Assembly (NCBI RefSeq): GCF_905220565.1
Contig: NC_059400.1
Location: forward strand, 10,252,159 to 10,316,158
Origin: Melitaea cinxia
Taxonomy: Eukaryota > Arthropoda > Insecta > Lepidoptera > Nymphalidae
Length of the DNA stretch: 64,000 nt
Direction: 5' to 3'
The notes beneath the pieces are model-generated. The model had not been told where the DNA came from. It saw nothing but the letters and a program-made list of their open reading frames with translations, and made no database searches. This document shows positions 57,896 through 64,000 of this stretch, piece after piece. How positions within the stretch are numbered: the first letter of the stretch is position 1; each line of letters starts with the position of its first letter. The position numbers and the translations under genes were made by a program.

Positions 57896-58115
57896 ATTGT
57901 GTTTGCTAGCAAATGAAAAAAAAACCGATTTCAATTACATCGACAAGTTAAAAATTAACAAACGCACTAGTCACTATGATTTTCGAGGGATTCCCTTGAT
58001 TTCTCTAGGAACCCATCATCAGATCCTGGTTTCCTTATCATGGTACTATCCTCAAGATATCTTCTTTCCAACAAAAAAGAATTACCGAAATCGGTTCATA
58101 AACGACGAAGTTATG
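57896..58115 (+). repeat. GAAGTCGGTT-type repeat, 5' half
   Basis: It begins CTAGCAAATGAAAAAAAAACCGATTTCAATTACATC and runs through ATTTCTCTAGGAACCCATCA and TCCTGGTTTCCTTATCATGG to CGGTTCATAAACGACGAAG. The right end is missing. Confidence 0.7.
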
Positions 58116-58540
58116 ATATGATATATTTGACCATAGAATATTTTTATCAGTACCACGATGAAGCGTTAAGATGAGTCAAATTTAAGTACAATTATTTTGT
58201 AATATATGGGCAAAACAAAATATAGGCGTAAATAAATCCTTCTTTTAAAAATGATTTTCTTATAAAATATTAAAATCATTTACATAAGTGGATGTTGGAT
58301 AATTGCTTGGTCTTCCTATGACTTTGGTGTAACATGGGTATGTGTTAATTGAATTAATAGCTGCTTAGCATTGCACGTTCGTTATGAGTGCGTTGTTTTA
58401 TTAACGTACCCCAAACTGTATCTATTGTTCTGTAGTAGTCTTATAGCTTCAAAACGTTGTTTACTCCAAACAAATTAAATTAAAATATGAGTACGAAAAT
58501 ACAATTCTTATTTACGGACTATGGGATTAAGTTTCGTTTC
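58116..58540. other. AT-rich spacer
   Basis: No gene or repeat recognised before the direct repeat at 58541. Confidence 0.45.
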
Positions 58541-58885
58541 TAACTGAAATCTACTTTCACTTCAGCCTATCGCAGTCCACTGCTGGACATAAGCCTCCCC
58601 AAGTTCACGCCAGAGATCCCAGTCTTCCGCAATCCTCATCCAGCCTACACCGGCAATCTTACGTAGATTTTCGGTCCAACGGGCCGGAGGACGCGTGCGT
58701 TTGCCAAGACGCAGTCTCCACTCTAGGACCCGTCTACTCCAACGGCCATCGACCCTGCGACACAGATGACCAGCCTACTGCCACTTCAACTTGCTAATTC
58801 TCTGGGCTATGTCGGTTACTTTCGTTCTCTCGAGGATAGTCTCATTTCTAATCCTATCTTTGAGAGAAACCCCAAGCATATCATA

Positions 58886-61022
58886 ATCAAAAATTTTAAG
58901 ATGTTGAAAATGAAAAAAACTGGTGATCTATGGGGTTATGTCTGTAAAAATTATATCTAACATAATAAATGACATTGCTCCTTATTTAGCCGTTATTTTT
59001 AATGAATGTGTTGCTCTGGGTATCTTTCCTAATTTGATGAAACATAGTAAACTCATCCCTCTTTTTAAGTCAGGCAATAGAACTGACATTAATAATTACA
59101 GACCAGTATCAATCCCACCAACACTTAGTAAAATATTTGAAAAAATTATACTTGATCAATTAATGCAGCATTTTAGTGTTAATAACTTACTACACCCTGA
59201 ACAGTACGGCTTCACGAAGGGTCGGAGCACAACTGATGCGGGTGCAAAGCTTCTAGAACATATTTTCGATGCCTGGAAGCGTTCGCAGAATGCTATTGGG
59301 GTTTTTGAAACCTTTCTAAGGCCTTTGATTGCGTTGATCACCAAACTCTTCTACTCAAACTTCGCCATTATGGTATCAGAAACGTTGCACTTGATCTCAT
59401 TGCCTCTTACCTTAGTGATCGAACTCAAAGTGTATGTGTAGGTGACGTTAAATCGAGGGGTTCATCTGCTCTATTGGGTGTCCCACAGGGCTCTACCTTG
59501 GATCCTTTTCTATTTTTGGTGTATATAAATGACTTACCGTATCATGTGCGCGATGCTTGCAATATTGTACTGTTTGCAGATGATACACCATTAATATTTA
59601 AAACTGACAGAAACAAAGTAAATTTTGACGATGTGAACAGTACGTTATCTTTGATATCGCGTTGGTTTACTGTTAATAATTTGCTCTTGAACGCAAAAAA
59701 AAACTAAGTGTTTAGAATTCATTGTACCAAATGTAAATAAAATTGATAAAACAATAAATATAAATGGGGAAAAACTTATAATTGAAAACTCCACTGTTTT
59801 TCTGGGGGTGACCTTGGATAGTAAGCTTCAGTGCGACGCGCACATTGAGACATTATAATAATAATAATAATAATAAATATCTACACAATACACACACGGT
59901 CGTCTGTTCCTAAAGTAAGCAACTTAATGCTTGTGTTATAGGTAACAGCCGACTGGTATATAGCTACATATTTTTTTTTCGATAAACATACTTATAAATA
60001 ATACATATATAAATATATAAATAAATATTTATATTACACCCAGACTCGGGGTGGGAATCGAACCCACAACCCTCGGAGCAGAAAGCAGGGTCACTACAAA
60101 CTGCGCCAACGGGCTAGTCAACATTGGCAGGAAAACTCAGCTCAGCTGCCTATGCTGTCAAAAAAATTAGACAGTTTACCGATGTGGAAACGGCTAGGCT
60201 TGTCTACTTCACCTACTTCCATAGTGTAATGTCCTATGGAATCTTATTGTGGGGCGGAGCAGCTAATATTGAAACTATTTTTAAATTGCAGAAAAGAGCC
60301 ATCAGATCTATCTATAATCTAGGTTCACGCGTATCTCTTCGTGAAAAGTTTAAAGAGATTGGAATACTTACGGTAGCTTCACAGTACATTTATAATAATA
60401 TAGTCTTTGTGAGACAAAATATTCATTTACATAAACAAAGAGGCGATACACACAATCGTCTTACTAGAAATTGTCATAAACTCGAAATACCATCATGTCG
60501 CCTGCGCAAAGTGCAAAAATCCTTTGTGGGGTTGAGCGTACGCTTATATAATATGATTCCGAAGGAGTTGTTATATTTGCCACTGCACAAATTTAAACAA
60601 TGCGTAAAAACTCACTTATTGAGTCGCGGTTATTACAATGTTAATGAATTTCTTAATGACAAATTTTAGTATATTTGACATGCATTATAAAAGTTTTATT
60701 AGATTAAATATATTCTTTTCTAACAAAGTTTCATTGGATAAATCGGCTAGGCATCCGGCTAAACACAAGTTAGCATAGAAAACTTAAGAGGATGTAATAG
60801 CAAGTAAAACACAAGTTAGTATAGAAATTTTATAATCAGTATAGTGTATTGTAAGTTAGTATTGAAAATATTGTAAAATGAATATTTTGAAAAGTGCATC
60901 TGCTGAGTTTCTTGCCGGCTCTTCTCAGCAGAATTCGCATTCCAAACCGGTGGTAGATTTATGACGTGTCATAAGAGCCACAGGTTGGCCTACATGAAAT
61001 AAATAATTTTGAATTTTGAATT
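58886..61022 (+). mobile_element. 5'-truncated LINE of a CR1/L2-like group, inserted in the RTE
   Basis: The plus strand encodes a different reverse transcriptase: NNYRPVSIPPTLSKIFEKII, EQYGFTKGRSTTDAG, then VPQGSTLDPFLFLVYINDLP, the catalytic FADDTPLIF and NNLLLNAKK. The C-terminal half follows (VMSYGILLWGGAANIETIF, KRAIRSIYNLGSRVSLREKF), with its stop at 60669. A frameshift near 59300 and an extra A in the run at about 59696-59704 break the frame; a SINE interrupts it at 59855. The 3' untranslated region has CTTGCCGGCTCTTCTCAGCA, CCAAACCGGTGGTAG and a (TTGAATTT)n-like tail. The 5' end, with any endonuclease, is missing. The exact clade is not certain. Confidence 0.8.
59855..60120 (-). mobile_element. 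tRNA-derived SINE inserted in the second LINE
   Basis: On the minus strand the head is GCCCGTTGGCGCAGTTTGTA with box B GTGGGTTCGATTCCC. The element ends in a (TTA)n tail at 59855-59876. ACATT on both sides (59850-59854, 60121-60125) is a possible short target duplication. The LINE reading frame resumes directly after it (AGKLSSAAYAVKKIRQF). Same family as 50446-50705. Confidence 0.75.
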
Positions 61023-62045
61023 TTTTTTTGTAATTTCATAGCCTTTCAGTATTATCATAGCCTTCCTTTCATAGCATTCCATTGCACGTTGAGAGACCCT
61101 AAACTTGTGGACCAGTCCTTCGTCAGTGTCCACGTCTTGGCTGCGTATGTCAACATATTGCGGAATCTTCGAAGTGAAAACTCGACGAAGCCTGCCAAAC
61201 GTTGCCCAGTCCAATCGAATCCTCCTGTCGGCCTCCTTCTCGAAGTTGTTGCGGCCTAGTAGGATAGTATGGCCTAGGTAAATATAATCCTGAACAACTT
61301 CGAGAAGGGTATCATCAACCGATACCGGTCTCGGTATGACTTGGTTGTTAAACATAACTTTCGTTTTGTCCAAGTTCATACAGAGATCGACACGCTGGGA
61401 GGACTCGTTTAGGCCGGCCAGTATCCGGCCTAACTCATCCAACGTCTCCACAAAGATGACAATATCGTCGGCGAAACGAAGGTGAGAGATGAATTCACCG
61501 TTGACGTTAAAGCCTCGTTCCCCCCAATCTAAGGTCTTAAAGACATCCTCCAGCGCAGTGGTACACAGCGGCTGACTATATTCTTCTGTCTTTTGAATAA
61601 TCTGCCGAACAGTATGGATGTGGTCTACGGTGCTGTAGCCATTTCGAAACCCAGCCTGCTCTGGTGGTTGGAATTCGTCGAGTCTTCTGGCGAGACGATT
61701 CGTAACAACTCTCGAAAACAGTTTATAGACGTGGCTCAGAAGTGAGATCGGTCTGTAATTCTTCAACAGAGACTTATCGCCTCTCTTAAAAAACAGCACC
61801 ACCACACTGCTGGACCACGCCTCCGGCGTACCTCGGTGGATGACGGCGTTAAAGAGTCTTGGCAAGGTTTTTAGGACAGGTCGCCCTTCGGCTTTAAGGA
61901 GCTCAGTGGTAACTCCGTCATCCCCCGGGATCCTCCCGTTTTTAAGCTGCTCGAGCGCTGCACTAATCTCATCCTCTTCGAAGTCCGGGATACACTCCGA
62001 ATAATGGTGCAACAATGGTGCCCGTGGATAAACAATAAACATTAT

Positions 62046-62153
62046 TGACTCTAATAAACATTATTTGACTGCTGTTTCTGATTTCGGCGGTAAAATATAT
62101 ATTTTTTATATTTACGTAGTCAGCTTTTGTCGGTCATAATAAAATATTTTATG
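62046..62153. other. Junction segment inside the RTE complex
   Basis: About 100 bases between the reverse transcriptase body and the inverted 5' piece. It contains AATAAACATTATT twice and resembles neither flank clearly. It may be filler made during twin-primed insertion or unrecognised RTE sequence. Confidence 0.4.
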
Positions 62154-62535
62154 TGTGGCTAGGGTACTAAAGAATATAGCCACCCCCTCTCTTCCCATGG
62201 GTGTCGTAAGAAGCGATTAAGGGATAACACAGTTCCACTGCCACCTTGGAACTTGAAAGGCCGACCGATGGCGGGATAGCCATCCAACTGCTGGCTTTTT
62301 AAATGCACAGGCCGAGGACGGGCAGCAGTGTCTTCGGTGCGATAAAGTCAGCCCTGCGGTCACTAACCCGCCTGCCCAGCGTGGTGACTAGGGGCAAAAA
62401 ACCCATGAGTTCGCACCAAAAGTTTCGGCCCTTAGTTCCCGGCAGCCCCACTATTCCCGGGTACAGCAGCGGCCGCGGTAACGGTGGGGTAGAGGGTGCT
62501 AAAATCATCGGGGTACGAGAGGTTGCCATAGAATA
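62154..62535 (+). mobile_element. Inverted RTE 5' end
   Basis: GTGTGGCTAGGGTACTAAAG, AATATAGCCACCCCCTC and the GTGGTGACTAGGGGCAAAA block match the short RTE-derived elements. Past that point the sequence continues (TTTCGGCCCTTAGTTCCCGG, CCCGGGTACAGCAGCGGCCG) into DNA absent from the short elements, so it samples the longer parent. The overlapping open frames on both strands are not credible genes. Confidence 0.75.
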
Positions 62536-62551
62536 TAACTGAAATCTACTT

Positions 62552-63940
62552 ATCAAAATTTTTTTCACAATCTATACTTGAGTACAGTTATATTTAGGGA
62601 TATGATAAAAATAACGTCGGACATCTAAAAAACTTAATAAAGCGCAATAAAATCCGAAAAAGTTGCTTTATTATAAATAGTAAACACAGACAATTTTCTA
62701 ATTTATAATTACTGCATTTTATATATTTTCATTAAAATCAAAATGTTGCTACTAACGCCATCTATTGTTAGATAACTAAAACCTTTTTATAGCCGTCTTA
62801 CCTTCGTAACAATAATTTTGCTATCGAGTATCGACACATTGGTTTATTAGTTTTTACACGTGTATTTTTTAAGCCAATTACGTAAGTTTATATGGGTTTT
62901 TTTATTACTAGGATATTGTTAGAACGTTAACTGATAAGTGTTAGTACATACCAGTATGATATTTGTTAATTTTTTCCGCGTCAATCGATTATCACTCTTT
63001 CAGGAAATTACGAAAAGCCGAAATCCTATTAATTCATTATATGTTAAATAAGTAAGTTAAATTCTCGAAATTTTTCAAATTTTATATTTTTATATTCGTT
63101 TTAAAAATACTATTCATTGTTTTAATAACATTTAATTTGTTTTGTTGCATAAATCGTATACATTACGTTGGGTAGAGTGGTTCTTATAAACTAAATTGTT
63201 TAAAATTTTGGCGTTTAAGGAAAGAAACACGTTGAGACATAAGATAATACGGTTATTGGGCGAGATAAGATAGCGCTAGTTAAATCAATGGAAAGGCGGG
63301 TTCATGGGAGTTGCGCCCACGCAACGCACATTCCGGTGGGAGCCAAAGACCTTTCCCTTCCTGGATCACACACTACGAAATAGTCTTATTATTCGAGACA
63401 TTTGTAGCGAATGATCTAATTTTTAATGAGATACTAAGACCTTGTGTACAGTTTGTACTTGTATTGTTACTACTCATATTTCGAATGTATCTAAACACAA
63501 TGTATTACACATTATAAAATATTATATTCCATAGATTAACTAGTTTGTTCTGCGAATGAATAAACGAATGTCATTTATGGTAATAATAGTACAAAATAAT
63601 TTAAAGAGCATTTGATTCGAAGGTATGTATTTTCTTTATAGCATGCTAACAACGGTAATTAAAAATGGATATGCAAAAGATAAACTTTCCTCAACATATT
63701 TGTGGTAAAAACTATTAAAGGCGCCACTCATTGCTATAATGCACGCGAATGTTGTAAAATATTTTACTTCTTCCACTTTTTTAGGTTTTTTATTTTTAAA
63801 CGATGACGTTTGATTAAATGTTACGTAGTATTTCGACAAATCGTTCAAAAGTATATCTGCGGATGGATAATAATATTTAGTGACTTTCTTGTACATTAGT
63901 GCATGGTTAAAACAAAACAAAGATAAACATTTTTTGTTTT
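62552..63940. other. Intergenic spacer
   Basis: No gene is recognised. A GC-richer patch at 63295-63365 contains a small hairpin (AGTTGCGCCCACGCAACG). Open frames here lack motifs. Confidence 0.45.
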
Positions 63941-64000
63941 ATTCGACCGGGGCCGCAAACAAGTATACGGCCTACTTGATGGTGAAGCTACCGTGGCCTA
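63941..64000 (+). repeat. Interspersed repeat running off the window
   Basis: GGCCGCAAACAAGTATACGG and TACTTGATGGTGAAGCTACC match the start of the 33533 and 55000 family. The element continues beyond the right edge. Confidence 0.6.

Larger units (their letters stand above)
58557..62535 (-). mobile_element. RTE-clade LINE with inverted 5' end, split by a second LINE
   Basis: A 16-bp direct repeat TAACTGAAATCTACTT (58541-58556 and 62536-62551) brackets the complex. The 3' part of an RTE lies on the minus strand in two pieces, 58557-58885 and about 61023-62045. The RTE 5' end lies inverted at about 62154-62535. The interior-most base of the inverted piece touches the right duplication and the element's 5' end faces the body, as twin priming predicts. 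The reverse transcriptase piece keeps NYRPISLLSHVYKLFSRVV, EQAGFRNGYSTVDHI and LRFADDIVIFVETLDELG, but a block between QPLC and TALEDVF is deleted. It is inactive. Confidence 0.8.

Noticed and set aside
62299..62568. 89- and 79-codon frames on opposite strands.
   Set aside because: They lie within the inverted RTE 5' non-coding end.
1..64000. CRISPR arrays, bacterial operons, rRNA, LTR retrotransposons or integrated viruses.
   Set aside because: None was seen; every protein-coding remnant that could be identified belongs to non-LTR retrotransposons or to the trypsin gene.

Overview
This is a 64 kb piece of an insect nuclear genome, almost certainly a moth or butterfly. The evidence is AT-rich spacer DNA, spliced genes with GT-AG introns, and many interspersed repeats of types familiar from Lepidoptera. 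These include tRNA-derived SINEs, RTE-clade LINEs with ATG/CAT-repeat tails, short Helitrons that start TC and end CTAG between A and T, and GAAGTCGGTT-ended repeats. I see no sign of bacterial, plasmid or viral organisation: no operons, CRISPR arrays, rRNA or LTR elements.

Only one host gene can be assembled with confidence. It is a four-exon, minus-strand gene at 53192-56195 encoding a secreted trypsin-type serine protease of 261 residues. The catalytic triad, the trypsin-type S1 pocket, the activation site and three disulfide pairs are all readable. Its introns carry repeat insertions (a SINE in intron 3; a LINE tail and another repeat in intron 1).

The rest is gene-poor. There are a few weak candidate host exons: 22402-22593 minus, 35306-35454 minus with a degenerate EF-hand-like loop, 42267-42354 plus, and 56377-56662 minus. 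Two CpG-rich blocks carry TATA-like and initiator-like sequences (about 1056-1127 minus, 19366-19510 plus) and may be first exons of genes with long introns. None of these has a recognised product.

Layout: 1-8 kb spacer with a SINE, an RTE-derived short element and a few old repeats; 8-16.5 kb decayed RTE pieces and an ACAGGGTG-type repeat; 16.5-20.5 kb spacer with a possible promoter; 20.5-24.4 kb a decayed LINE and an RTE copy inserted into another repeat; 25.7-30 kb a repeat, a Helitron and a cluster of SINEs; 30-36 kb spacer with a pile-up of GAAGTCGGTT repeats; 36.7-39.5 kb a young LINE with a perfect 13-bp target duplication, a full SINE and a Helitron; 40-53 kb mostly spacer; 53-56.2 kb the trypsin gene; 58.5-62.5 kb a nested transposon complex.

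The most informative structure is that last complex. An RTE insertion has its 5' end inverted, as expected from twin priming. It is bracketed by a 16-bp duplication, split by a second LINE, and that LINE is in turn split by a SINE.
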